From: Thereva unica
Taxonomy: Eukaryota; Arthropoda; Insecta; Diptera; Therevidae
Direction: 5' to 3'
Assembly (NCBI GenBank): GCA_949987705.1
Contig: OX465283.1
Coordinates: 73,479,720-73,543,719, forward strand
DNA: 64,000 bases
The notes under the pieces are model-generated. The model was not told where the DNA came from. It saw only the letters and a program-made list of their open reading frames with translations, and made no database searches. Of the stretch, positions 1 to 11,179 are shown one piece after another. Position 1 is the stretch's first letter. Each line of letters begins with the position of its first letter. The position numbers were made by a program, and so were the translations under genes.

Positions 1-79
1 TTTTAAAAAAATTTTTTAACCATTTATTTTTTTATAATTGAGATCAGTAATTTCAAAAAATATCAGAGGTGAAAGTTTC

Positions 80-1175
80 CATTGGGCTTTGGTTTGCTAT
101 GTTATAACTACTGCCTGCCAACTTTTTGGCTCTCAATCCATTTTCGGGCCCTTTCTGACCTGGGTCTGAACCTATTAACAAACCCTGATAGGATAAAAGA
201 AAGGTGGAGAGATTATTTTCAGAACCTATTGAATTCTGCTCCCATAATAAACGAGGATCCACAAACAGCGGCATTTGTAATTCCACAAGATAATATCTCA
301 ATAGAACCAACATCTGATGAAGAAGACAAAAAATGCAACAAACCAGGCATCGATGGAATAGCAGCTGAGCTGCTAAAGGAAGGAGCACCGCAACTTCTAG
401 CTACCTTACACCCAAAGCGTTTATATGTCCAATATACAAGAAAAGAGATAAGTTAACCTGTAAAAACTACAGAGGCATCTCACTCCTCAGTACCAGCTAC
501 AAAACTTCACAAACCCTTCTTGATTTGCTGTTACATCCCACCAGATATGTTTAGCACTCTTGACGATAAAGGTCAAAACCTTAGGGTTTCCCGATAGAGG
601 TTGAGGGCGGTGATAAAACAGTTTACCTTAGGTCTACAATAACAAAATGATACGAAGAAAAAGAAAAAATAAACAGACGAATGCGACCAAACAAATACTG
701 CACTCAAGATTTGTGTTTGGAAAACGAAACTCTCACTTTACAAAACAATAATACGACCAGTACTGTATTATGCTAGCGAGACCTGGACTATTACGATTAC
801 CCACGAATTAGAGGAAGGATCCAACACGCTTGAGAGAAAAATTCTGAGATGTATAATAGGCCCACCCAGAAAGGATAGAATATGGCGGAGATACAATAAC
901 GAGTTGTATGAAATTTTTGACGACCAACAACTCTCAACTTTAATAATAATTTAACAGACTAAGACGAGCCGGCTAGCTAATCAGGATGGAGGACAACCGT
1001 AGAGCTAAACGGCTTATGGCATCAAAAATTTCGGGAAATACGTCAATAGATAGGCCGGAGATGGATAGACTTTGTGACGACTGACGCAGAGGCAATGTTC
1101 AACATCCCGAACTGAAAACATGCCCCAAAGGAGACCAAGGCTCGAATTGGGTTGTAGCGCTATTGGATAGATGGA
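80..1175 (+). mobile_element. RTE-type non-LTR retrotransposon remnant
   Basis: Degenerate RTE-clade ORF2. Around 175-480 the reading gives the linker and RT N-terminus, with motifs like ERWRDYFQNLLN, PGIDGIAAELLKEG and KNYRGISLLST. From about 700-960 it resumes in the RT C-terminal region, with IIRPVLYYASETW and ERKILR...GPPRKDR. The catalytic centre between these blocks is missing, and frameshifts and stops occur, so it is a dead, internally deleted copy. The same blocks recur in the relic at 43640-51340, which places both in one family. Clade assignment rests on recalled RTE motifs, not on an alignment. Confidence 0.8.
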
Positions 1176-1179
1176 GATG

Positions 1180-2230
1180 GATTCATCAAAATGTTTTTCA
1201 TCAAGAGGGCGAAGTTTATGTATATTGCGAATTTATCTATATTTATCCTTTATTAACTAGTAACTCTGAGATAACTCTAAAGTGTTATTATTAAACCTCT
1301 TTTTGTTTTGGCTATACTAGGCAAGACAACGCGGTTTCTTTCTTTAGATTTAGTTGGATTAACAAGCTGCATCTACACAAGCGATTTAGCCTTATTTTTG
1401 TTTGCTTTGTTTTCACATTACATATTTTCAAGCCTTTTTTTTACACACCTTATTACATTCGCATTTTATATACCTTATTAAATTCGATAGGCAACCTATT
1501 TCTGCTGCGCAGGTAGACGACTGCGCAAGTAATCAAGTCTATAGCGCAGGTTTTTGCTATGCTAATAATTTTCATCCTCATGCACAGATTTCAATTAAGA
1601 TTAGCCGAGTTGTTCTAAAGAGATCCTAATTGGAGATAATTTCCGTCGATAAGCATTAACAACGTCGTTGGAGTGCTTTGCCTCAATACGATATCCACTT
1701 ACAAGAATAAAATTGCCCAAGTTAATAGGCTCAGCGAATATACTCGTATTATAAGCATTTGTGCCAGTTATCAGTTTGCCATCATTTCAATTTGTCGCAT
1801 GTAGGTAATACTCGGTTTTATGTGCAGAGAAACTGGAGGTTTATTGCATTTATTCAGGTAGGTAGCAACGTAAGGAATATAAAACTTTGAATTTTATTTT
1901 ATTTTTTACAATCCTCAATTTTTGTTTATTTTTTATTGGTAATGTATTCAGGATTTTATTATCAGTAATAGCGATTTATACATACATCGGATGGAATTTC
2001 ATAACGATGAAGAATACGAAGGTATACTTTGGCGAATAATGGTAGTGTAGAATAAGTATATATATTAATTATTTTCTTGTCGATGTCATTTCAGACCACA
2101 ATTTTTTTGCTTTTCCACTCGTAGCGTTTATGATTCATACAGGTCTTACAAACAGCAGCCAGAAGTGCCTAGCTGTTTCGAGAAAATCAAAATCCTTCGA
2201 AAATTTTTGTAACTATGCGCCATCTAGACC
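1180..2230. other. No gene recognised
   Basis: AT-rich sequence with only short ORFs (for example 1402-1629 on +) lacking recognisable domains. I see no clear repeat boundary or RNA gene. Confidence 0.5.
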
Positions 2231-2231
2231 A

Positions 2232-2455
2232 GGGCTGGCCAACACAACAGTTGTCCTCCTTGCTGTGGCCTCTTTTGGTAGCGTTCTCCTCCACATTGTT
2301 CTAGGTTTTTCCAATTCGACGGGTTCCTTGCGAATCCCAGTTAAAGTTCGTTTTGGCTAGATTCTCGTTTGCACCTCGCAAGCTGTGGTCAGTCCAATTC
2401 CATTTTCATTGCATGATTTCGTCATCTATTCTCCCTGCGCCAAGAGGTGAAATAT
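2232..2455 (-). mobile_element. Diverged RTE 3'-end fragment
   Basis: The minus strand matches, with many substitutions, the last ~220 nt of the RTE ORF2 that is complete at 39333-42308 (the segment encoding WNWVGHTLRR and GRPRTTWRR). The + strand ORF at 2130-2360 is a shadow of this fragment. Confidence 0.7.
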
Positions 2456-4152
2456 GTACATATGTATGTGTGTGAAGAAGCTTGCTGTTGACTTGCGTCT
2501 TGTATCCTACATTGGATTTGCTGCAGCTAAACCTTTTGAATTGTCCTGCTCGGATCACATTAGTTTCATTGTTAGTAAAAACTTCGTTATCATTGTGGCT
2601 TGTTGAAAAGGGCTGTGTGAATGAATTTGTTTAAAGCTTTACTTCTACGTCTTCTAAGGCATGGCATTTCCATCTTCTTCTTGCGCCCATAAACCTCAAG
2701 TAGCGTTGAACGACTGTGTACGTTTTGTTTATAAGTTACGCCATTTTGACCACATTTTAGCTTACTCAAAATCCGTTTTGAGCTGCTCTCTACGTAATTA
2801 TCGTGAGTATAGGGCTCTGCGACTGTTTCACCATATCTTACACGGTCGTAAACCTGCATACCTCAACTAGCCCAGTCAATGCACAATTTCGCTGGATACT
2901 ACCAAACAGCACCGATTTGCACCAAAATTTGACTGTAGGTTCTACTTACCCTCTTTTTCGAAGTTGTCAATATGCCGGGGGTTGCTTTTACCCTGGGGGT
3001 GGGCGCCACCCCTTCTCGGGGTGAAATTTTTTTTATTAAAAATAACAATGGGAATGGATAGATTGACTAATTCTAAGCAACTGTTGTTATATAAAGTTTT
3101 TAATGAAAGTCAATACTTTTCGACTTATTCGAGAGTGGAAATATCAATTTTTTAACAAAAAAAACCCGTTTTCAGACTTTTTTCATGAATAACTCTGAAA
3201 ATAAGTATTTTATGAAAAAATCATTCAGAGTAGAAATGTAGCTTATAAAAAAACAAAAAAGAATACTGGGTTAAAAATATCACTAGACCCAATACTAACG
3301 GAGTAATAGCTTGTTAAAGGTTGGTTCTTCTTCGTCAAACGCCAAAAACGTAAGTTTCAACGTGAAATATCCCAAAAACAATGCATTTTACGAGGAGAAC
3401 TCATGGAACTTTTTTGAAATGCTTAGAAAAACCTTTATTTTGTTTTTTTTTATGGAAGTTCCTAGTATCGAAATTAAGCGAGTTATGACAAAAACAAAAT
3501 TGGTTCCTAATTTTTTGGCGGCAAAAAATTGTGAAAATCACCCCCTAATTATCACCCCAATTGAAAATGATTGTAACCACTTTAAAATTTACTTTATTTG
3601 TGCACTTGTGCTCTATAAGTTTGGCCGGTTTACAGTGCTTAGTTTTTGAAAAATTTGAGCTTGAAGTGAAGAGAGCTTTTTTGCTAGTTTGCAAAAAGTT
3701 GTCTTTCTTTAAAAATAATTTAAAAACTATGAAAGATACGCAAAATTTGGTAGAGTGAAAAAAAGGTAGGATGTTTTCTAAAACTTTTGGTATCTTTTAC
3801 TTTTTCTGTACGATGCAAATTGAGTAAGATATGGCCGTTTCAAGTTTACTTCGTTCGGAAATAGTAACGTTTTCAAGCTGTTTGAGCTCCAACCTTTTAA
3901 AAAATAAGAGCTTAAAAAAAATTTTTTTTGCATCACCTTATAGCTCTTGAAAAAACCTACAAAATGGTTTTTTATTGAACTTGATAGCTGAAAAATGATA
4001 TGGTAAAAATACCAATTTTTACAGTTATCAAAACACGTGTATTCTAGAAGATTTCTTCATCTTTTCACATATTGTGAGACACACACGCATGCGCACACAA
4101 AAATGATTTTTTGCAGCTGCAAAAAGGGTTGTGGTTCAACCTGCGTTTGGCG

Positions 4153-4315
4153 TAGTGATGAGTAAAAATGGTTTTGTTCTTGCAGTCTTGTCTTGTTCTT
4201 GCAAGACCAAAAACAAGAACAAGACTTAGTTATGCTTGCAAGAACAAGAACAAGCATACTGAACAAGAACAAGACAAGATTAATCTTGTTTTGTTCTTGC
4301 GTTTGCTCATCACTA
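4153..4315. mobile_element. hAT-type MITE, 163 bp
   Basis: TIRs TAGTGATGAGTAAA and TAGTGATGAGCAAA flanked by a perfect 8-bp target duplication GTTTGGCG (4145-4152 and 4316-4323). The related copy near 49838-49862 lacks it and reads CTGCGGTTGCCGAAGAG across the site, so it is an empty site. The interior is made of CAAGAACAAGAC-type simple motifs in both orientations. The 8-bp duplication and TAG terminus fit hAT. ORFs across it (4057-4411) are artefacts. Confidence 0.9.
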
Positions 4316-4485
4316 GTTTGGCGAAGAGTAGGACTCTTCTGCAATTCAACTTGTTTAAGTAGCGGAGACAATTGTCCGAATATTTATTTATTTATTTATT
4401 TACATCTGTGAAAGTACATAAAGATAATTATAATCTTATCACGCTTAACACGCATGTACATTAAAAAATTGGAATAACAAACACA

Positions 4486-6382
4486 CTATATGTATATAAC
4501 AATAAGTTTGCAATCCTTAACACAATTACAGATGTCATTAATGTAGATGCTGAACAGTAACGGCCCTACGATCGAGCCCTGCGGAACCCCACATGTGATA
4601 GGTGATGGATCGGAGATAGAATCTTGCAACCACACATTTTGGAAACGGTTACTTAAGTAATTCCGAATTAAGGAGATGGCTGAGAGGGAGAAACCCAGAC
4701 AGTATGATAGTTTAGTTTCAAGAAGCTTATGACTAACACTATCAAAAGCCTTACTGAAGTCTAAAAGCACCAGAAATGCAATCTCATCACGATCAAGAGC
4801 AATTCGAAGGTCAGTAGTTACCTTTAGCAGCGCAGTTTCGCAGCTAATGCTTTTCCTGAAGCCGGACTGTGTACACGACAACAGAGATCACATTTCACAA
4901 TAGGCCTGAATTTGCCATGACATTAATTTCTCTAATACTTTGCCTAAGAAACATAGGATACTGATGGGGCGATAATCAGAGGGATTGTTCGGGGATTTGC
5001 ATTTAGGTAAGGCAATTACTTTCGCTTTTTTCCACTGAAGTGGAAAGTATGATTTTGTGAGGCAGTTATTAACAATGTACGTAATATAGGGGGTGATTAC
5101 AGGAAAAATGCACTTAAGGAAGATAGGCGGCAGATTATCAAGTCCAACAGATTCTGAGTTAATAGAGTAAAAAGCTTTATGAACTTCAGAGTAATCCACA
5201 TTGCGAAAACTGAACTGCCTAAAGTTACCTTCAATTGGTCTCGATCGGGGATAGGTACCGGTATTGTTGGCAATCGTGGTAAAATAGTTATTTAGTTCGT
5301 TAGCCCAAAAATTCTTCGAGCGTAGGGTGGGACTAAGTTTAGCCAAAAAGAACTTCAGTTTTGATTGGCGGATAGTCGAGGTAACTACATTCCTGATAGC
5401 TTTGTAGGCCCTGAGATTCGCTTCAGTTTTATTTTTCTTATATCTTTTAAACAGGTATTCTCTCTCAGATATGAGACGTTTTATTTGAGGGGAGAACCAG
5501 AGTGAGGTAGAGGGAAGTATACGCTTAACTTTTATTGGAGCAAATGACTCGAGCAGGTGCTTGCACAGAAGGCTAAAGTGTGCTACTTGGTCGTCAATGT
5601 CATGAATGCGAAAAACATTGTCCCAGGATAGTGCGGAACACTCTTGTAACAGCTCAGGAGTGTTAATGGCCTTATAGTCACGGTAGGAGAGGTTTTTTTC
5701 CACGCTGCTCTCGACTGCGAAGTTCAGGGAAAGATATAGGATGTCGTGATCAAGATAACTTGGTGGGCTGATCTGGTTATGGAACAAAACATTTCCTATG
5801 TCTGACACGAAGAAGATGTCCAACAAGGATGGATTAGTAGTATTACAGTACGGGCTTCAGGGCAAAAGTTTTGAAAAAAGTTAGGAAGTTATTGCACAAA
5901 GAGTTGTAGGATAAAATATTTACGTTAAAGTCTCCTCCGACAATGATGCTGTCATAATTGTGGGTCGCTTCGGAGAGCCACACTTCCAACTCACTGGCTT
6001 CAGATAGCGAGAATGAGCGAGGAGGGCAGTAAACCACGGTCGCGAGGCATTTCCTAACACCGCACATAATTTCAACGCTAAGGAATTCCAAGTCGTTGGA
6101 TATGGAGTGTTTTATCTTGGAACACCGGAGACCGTTTCTAACATAAACAGCGACGCCGCCGCCAGGGCGATCCTTACGATAGTTTCTAAACAGACTGTAG
6201 CCATCCAGTGACACAGATATTGAAGGAACATGATCGCGTAGTGAGGCCTCAGATACCAGTAAGACATGAATGTTGGACCCATGAAAGATTTCCCGCAGTT
6301 CGTCCATTTTATTACGCAAGCTTCTTGCATTGATGTGGCAGAAATTTAATCCACGAGCCCTACTTTGGAAAATATTGAGCAA
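4486..6382 (-). pseudogene. ORF2 (endonuclease-reverse transcriptase) of CR1/Jockey copy 1, broken
   Basis: The N-terminal APE endonuclease is visible: FCHINARSLRNK, LLVSEASLRD, GGGVAVYVRNG and GGDFNVN. A frame change lies near 5830, then a linker, then RT motifs NPSDYRPISILCFLGK, TQSGFRKS, LLDFSKAFDSVSHK and CGVPQGSIVGPLLFSIYINDI. A TGA near 4885 interrupts the RT where copy 2 reads Leu. The YADD box is absent because the sequence diverges after VKDCKL. The initiator Met is lost compared with copy 2. Enzymatically dead. Confidence 0.85.
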
Positions 6383-6775
6383 AGTTATAATCTTGTTCTT
6401 GCCAAGAAGGTAAAAATTAACTACCTAGATCACCAGTGCAAGATAACAGAACGTGTACGGGATGCGCGATGGTTGAAAAATCATTTTTTAATATTAAGCA
6501 ATAATATTCCATCATTATAAGACAGAAAAAGACTAAATAAATATAGAAAAACGTAAAAAATAAAAATAATAAATAAAAAAACAAAAACAAAAGAACGAAA
6601 TAAAATAAACAATAAAAAAAAAAAAATAAAAAGAACAAAAGAATGAAATAAAAAAAAAACTATAAAGACAAATTAAAGAACAGATAGGACGAAAATGAAA
6701 ATTTGCCGAATGCTCTTTAGCAACGTTCCCGGTGTTTGAATGGGATGCTCCAAAATCCGTATTGCTTCTCTTGAG

Positions 6776-8027
6776 CTAAGGCTTGGCAGAAACGGCTTCA
6801 TTCAGGTCAATGACTGATCTAAATATTTGAGGTCGTTGATTTTTATCCAACTGAACAAAAACCCGGCCTTGACGTCTAAAAACTGCAGTGACGAGATTCT
6901 TCATATGCAGTTTTCTAGCTGAACGATAAATGTCGGCGTTTTTTGGTGACAGGCTTTCGCTCAAGCGAACAACGCTGTCAGATGAGAATCCCAGATTCAA
7001 TTTGTTAAGTGTGAGAGTGCCGTGCCGCCGAGCTTTTCTCAGGAACTCCTGCTGCTCGCTGGCCGACGGAAATTTAACAATCAGTAACCAGCTAGGGGTC
7101 GCAGCACTGCCAGTCGGGGAGTTCATGCGTTTTCGTGGATGCGGGCGGAACACGTTCACGTACGGAGACAGATCATGCCCGATGATGGAAGCAAGTGAAT
7201 CTAAGATGTGCCTCGGGTTCTCATTATCATACACCGGAACGCCGCGAACGACCAGGTCCTGGAGTCGTAACTGCCGGCGCAGATCCTCAAGTTCGTTGGA
7301 AACTACAGCGATGTCGTGTTGCACAAGCTTTGTTCCAGTACTTTTCCTGCAAAAACTTGTTGGGCAAAAAGTTACTTCAATGGTGGGGATAATTTTGTCA
7401 AAAATTCAGAAAGTAAAGAAACACTTTTTGGGCAATTTCCTGCAAATCAAGAAAAAGATAACATAAATATCGATTGTCTATGTGTATGCCGCTTTGTTAA
7501 GATACCCACACACATACAAAAAATTGTCAATTGACAACTTGCAAGAAATCGCAGGACCGAAAACCTTCGGCTAATTCCTGCACGAGGGGAAGTGAAAATT
7601 TCCCCGCTTTTTCTTGCATGAGAAAGTAAATAAACACAAATTGGGAAAATTTTTGACCCGCGGGATCCCACATTCGAGTTCTGGAACAAAGCTACAGTCT
7701 CCACATCGTTTCTCAGCCCTGTGATTTGATTATTTCAAGTTTCACAAACCTCATCCATGCGAGCACCAAGGCGAGTCTCGAGCGAGTTCAGACGGTCCTC
7801 GAAGATTGCAAATTGATCATTGAGCATGCGATTGAAGCTTAATAAAAGCTTTTTTCCAGAAGCTCAAAGCTGTCTTCAGGGCCTGACACTGATGTCGATC
7901 TGGGCGTTCTGCTGGTGCTACTGGTGTGCCTGCTACTGCTGGCGGGCGTGCTGTCCCTAGCGGAATTAACGTTTGCACTTTCGGCACATTTTCTGGTTTT
8001 CGGTCTTGTTTGGGTCGATTTCGACAT
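6776..8027 (-). pseudogene. ORF1 of CR1/Jockey copy 1, interrupted by a MITE
   Basis: Starts at ATG 8027 (MSKSTQTRPK...), with a Ser/Thr-rich N-terminus (SSSRHTSSTSRTPRSTS), then a predicted coiled coil (ETLNNQIAGL...NELEDLRRQLRLQ) and a C-terminal RNA-binding-like module ending ...NEAVSAKP at 6776. Such ORF1 proteins bind element RNA. It is interrupted by the 368-bp MITE at 7326-7693. It also has a frameshift in a run of six A residues after FELLE, where copy 2 has eight. Confidence 0.8.
7326..7693. mobile_element. Unclassified MITE with AGCTTTGTTCCAG TIRs
   Basis: A 13-bp perfect TIR AGCTTTGTTCCAG at both ends, flanked by the 3-bp direct repeat ACA (7323-7325 and 7694-7696). The second CR1/Jockey copy reads straight through the same position (near 45028) with one ACA, so this is an empty-site-verified insertion of 368 bp. 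The interior has no coding signal. The superfamily is not clear; 3-bp duplications occur in Harbinger and CMC groups. Confidence 0.88.
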
Positions 8028-8277
8028 TTTGAAGGCAGGAAAAATACGGAAACAAGGAAGGAAAAAGCACAATTGCGCTCCGGTTTTAACACAAATGTGG
8101 CAATAAAAGTGGTAATAAATACTAGGCCACCAGAAATACGGGTTCGGATTAAGGATCTAAGCGGATAATTTAAAATAACCGGGAGCTCTACGCAAGCACG
8201 TCTACTCTGTGGACATCATCTCCGAAATGAATAGTGCCCCAATTGTAGATCAAAAGGAAAACGAGGAGGAAGGATAA

Positions 8278-9301
8278 GGGTCTGTTTATGTTGGAGCTGC
8301 GATAAACGAGTAGAGAGCTGCGACAAGAGCTGTGACAAAAGCTGTGAGTAGTGCTGTGCAGATGGGGTGTTCACGTTGGAGCTGAGAATAAAGCAGTTCT
8401 AACCAGTATCTGACCAAAGCGCAAACAGAAAGGTGAAAATATGAGTGATTCCGACGAAGAAGTCTTACGTTTTTCAAGTGCTACAAATTATCATTTGCTT
8501 GAAATTGGGGAGCGCGAATACAGTGTCCATCCTATCAATAAAGAATAAAGAAAGGAATATATTCGGTGAATACCATCACCTTTATAAAGATTTAAGACAT
8601 CATCCCACAAAATTTGCACTAGATTTTCGTGGGGTGAATTGATCCTTTAAAAAAAGAGCTTTTTGAAGTGGCTCTATTCAGCTTTGTAGTCACTGACTTT
8701 TGCAGCATCACCAGATTTATGCTTTGGAAGAGATGCTAAGGTAGTCCTAAATTTGTCTCGTAAATTTTTCCATTTACTCCGCACTATACTTGCTGGAAAA
8801 ATTAAAATAAATAAAATGAAAATACCTTGTACCACACACACAATAAAATATCTAGAGACTTGGCAAAAATTATTAGAGAAATAACAACATCCATTATAAA
8901 ATTAGTACATATGTATATGCCTTTTCCAACAATAAATAAAAAGTTTTATTACTTATAATCTTACGTTTGCTTTCAAATTGTTTTGCAACTTCAATCCATA
9001 GCTTGCCCAACACATATCTGTTATGATGGTTGTTGTCGAGTTTGTCCCACAATGAGGGCCTCAAAAAAACTTGACTTATTAACGAGTCAACATCCATCTT
9101 AAATCTTGCTTGCATACTAAAGATACTAGCGGAGAAAATTGACCAAAGCTTTATCGCAGCTCTTGTCGTTGGTCGACCAAAGCGTGAGTCACCGCTTTGC
9201 TCCAATATAAACAGCCCTATTGAAAACCTCTTTCGCATTATCTCCGCTCCGCTAGTATCGCCGCTCTACTCGTTTATCGCAGCTCCAACATAAACAGACC
9301 C
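8278..9301. mobile_element. PIF/Harbinger-type element carrying a MADF gene
   Basis: TIRs begin GGGTCTGTTTATGTTGGAG and match over ~38 bp. Target duplication is TAA (8275-8277 and 9302-9304). The related TIR copy near 49945-49957 lacks the element. A GGG-type terminus and a TWA duplication are the PIF/Harbinger signature. At 1,024 bp it carries only the accessory DNA-binding-protein gene on the minus strand and no DDE transposase, so it needs a helper. Confidence 0.9.
8655..9097 (-). pseudogene. MADF-domain DNA-binding protein of Harbinger element (two exons, nonsense codon)
   Basis: ATG at 9097 opens exon 1, with MADF hallmarks: MDVDSLISQVFLRPSLWD, then GKLWIEVAKQFESK. A GT donor follows position 8965, the acceptor AG is at 8793-8794, and the frame is restored across the 172-bp intron into SIVRSKWKNLRDKF. 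An in-frame TAG follows VSDYKAE where MADF proteins carry Trp (before SHFKKLFF). Harbinger elements typically need such a Myb/SANT- or MADF-like partner for transposase recruitment. The splice prediction is mine and untested. Confidence 0.75.
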
Positions 9302-9899
9302 TAAGGCAGACTTAGAAAGGAGTGAAAATGAAGAAGAAAATTATTTTTAATTATGTTTTTTGATTGTCTAAACTATCTGTAATATATAAAATTTTTATTT
9401 TTCCTATTTTTTAATCAGATTTTAATCAGTAGGGGTTGTTTTTATATGGGTTGTTTTCATAAGGGTTGCAACTAATAATTCATGATGCAATGATAATTTA
9501 CATCGATTAAACGCTATAATCTTCAATTCTACAACTATTTTCGAATAGGGGTAGTTTGCACCCCCAAAAAATAAAAAGTAACCCTAGGCACGTTGGCAAC
9601 TTTGAAGTAGAGTGTAAGTAAAACCCAAATCCAAATTTTGGTGCAAATTGGAGCTGTTTGGCAGGATTTCCAGGTTTAGACGTTTTTTCCGTGCATTGAC
9701 TGGACTAAACCAATTTTTGCAGCTTTCGCAATTTCTCAGATAAAATAATTTAATAATCCTTTTTCTTCGCAGCATAGCTTTCGAACTCTCTCCCTAAATT
9801 ATATTAAACTAAATTTGAATCAAACTATATATCACCTTGGCCCGCGTGATCATTATGCATTTTCAACGTGGCCCGCGATACCATTTGGGTTGGTCACTC

Positions 9900-10435
9900 A
9901 TGATCTAGACCTTCAGTATTTCAACATTGAATAAATTTGACATTTTTTAGCCGACAAATGAGCAACATATACATATTTAAGATATTTTCTATCATTTATT
10001 TCAAATCAGTTTTTGAATACAATGTCGATTAAATGACCAACTCTATTCGATACGCAAAAAGCAGCTCTTTTTCGGCCATCCTGTAGAGCACTAGCCAGCT
10101 TTTCGGGCGTTACAGCAGCTATTTCGGCTCATATGCTGGTTTTGAGGTCGTCAATGGTGTTCGGCTTGCTGGCATAAATTTTACTCTTTAAATAACACCA
10201 CAGAAAAAGTCTGGTGCCGTTAAATTCGGAGAACGAAAGAGTTTTGTTCATCGACTCCGCTAGAAAGTGCAAAGTGAGCTTCGTTCTTCATCAAATTTTG
10301 CCCCAAGAAATCAGGCTCGGCATCGATCATTCTAGAGACCGCATTTCTTTCTGCAGGTCTAACCTCATATCGGCTAAAAGATGTCAGAGTTTTCAATACT
10401 GAAGGTCTAAATGGCGCAACTGTGCACATAAGCCC
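9900..10435 (-). pseudogene. Tc1/mariner-like DDE transposase relic
   Basis: On the minus strand, MIDAEPDFLGQNLMKNEAHF resembles the region around the second catalytic Asp (DEAHF is usual; here NEAHF, so the Asp is lost). After a deletion, LFLWCYLKSKIYASKPNTID and EIAAVTPEKLASALQDGR match the block just before and after the third catalytic position. Ends and TIRs are not identifiable. Recognition is from recalled family motifs. Confidence 0.65.
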
Positions 10436-11179
10436 TTTTGGCAGTCCAATATCTCAGCAACCATAGCTCAACTGAAGACAAGAGTATAACTAGTTGGGAT
10501 GTGGGTTTGACCCCTTCGGTCCACACGATTAACTTCCCAGTATGATGAACGAAGACGGAATAAACTGACTTTTTACAAAATAGTTATACGTTTACCACTG
10601 GTAGAAAAGCTAGTTCAAATAACTATAATAGTTGTAAATCCACAAGATTTTTTTAGATAATTTGTTTTTTCTGAACGTTAGCAAACAAAAATTTCCTCCG
10701 TATTTCGTTCGCTACACTAAAGCGGGTGTTCGAATTCGTATTGAGAGTGTTGAAGCGCTGCCGCCGTTGATAAACTGGGAAGCGAATGACTTCATTTGGA
10801 AATTCCAAAACTTTCCGGAGATATTAGCAAAACTAGTCAAAGTAAAGTACTTCTCAGACTTTACCAAAAAAACAAATATTGTCTTAACTACTGCAAATCC
10901 CGGGATAAACCGCATTTTTATGAAAATGTATCATGCGTAGAAAACAATTCCCCGTCAAAAAGTACTGATCCAAGGTTTGTAAAATTGTGATGTTTGTAAA
11001 GGGTAACGAAATTTTTACACGATTTTTAAAGGTTGTCGGATTTTGACAAGTGATGTTTTGATGGCAGGCTATCGCTGTGTAGAACCTAACAAAGATCACT
11101 TCGTTTAGAACATGTCTCATTCCATCGAGTTTATTAGATATTAGCAAAACTTATCTATTTAAGGTCTTTCTAACACTGA

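Larger units (their letters stand above)
4381..8220 (-). mobile_element. CR1/Jockey-type non-LTR retrotransposon, copy 1
   Basis: A two-ORF LINE. The 5' end lies at about 8220 (GATGTCCACAGAGTAGACG, shared with copy 2 at 44531). Then come ORF1, an A/T-rich spacer (6400-6720), ORF2, and an (AAAT)n-like 3' tail at 4381-4396. The 6-bp repeat TCCGAA at 4375-4380 and 8221-8226 is the likely target duplication. ORF2 breaks off before the catalytic YADD block, so sequence between the RT and the 3' tail is deleted. It is inserted in the TIR element 2868-9707. The exact clade is uncertain. Confidence 0.85.
2868..9707. mobile_element. TAG...CTA TIR element, copy 1 (split by three insertions)
   Basis: The left end at 2868 begins TAGCCCAGTCAATGCAC. 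The right end at 9707 reads, inverted, TAGTCCAGTCAATGCACGG. Both are flanked by the 3-bp direct repeat AAC (2865-2867 and 9708-9710). Subterminal sequence is also inverted: CCAAACAGC followed by a TTTGCACCAAAATTTG block on both sides. Removing the hAT MITE (4153-4315), the CR1/Jockey copy (4381-8220) and the Harbinger element (8278-9301) leaves about 1.8 kb, colinear with the copy at 48442-50585. No transposase ORF is visible, so it is non-autonomous. The superfamily is not recognised. Confidence 0.8.

Noticed and set aside
4057..4411. ORFs rich in Lys, Asn, Gln and Thr
   Set aside because: They read through the low-complexity hAT MITE at 4153-4315.
6930..7466. 178-aa + strand ORF
   Set aside because: Antisense of LINE ORF1 that runs on into the inserted MITE. 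No independent support.
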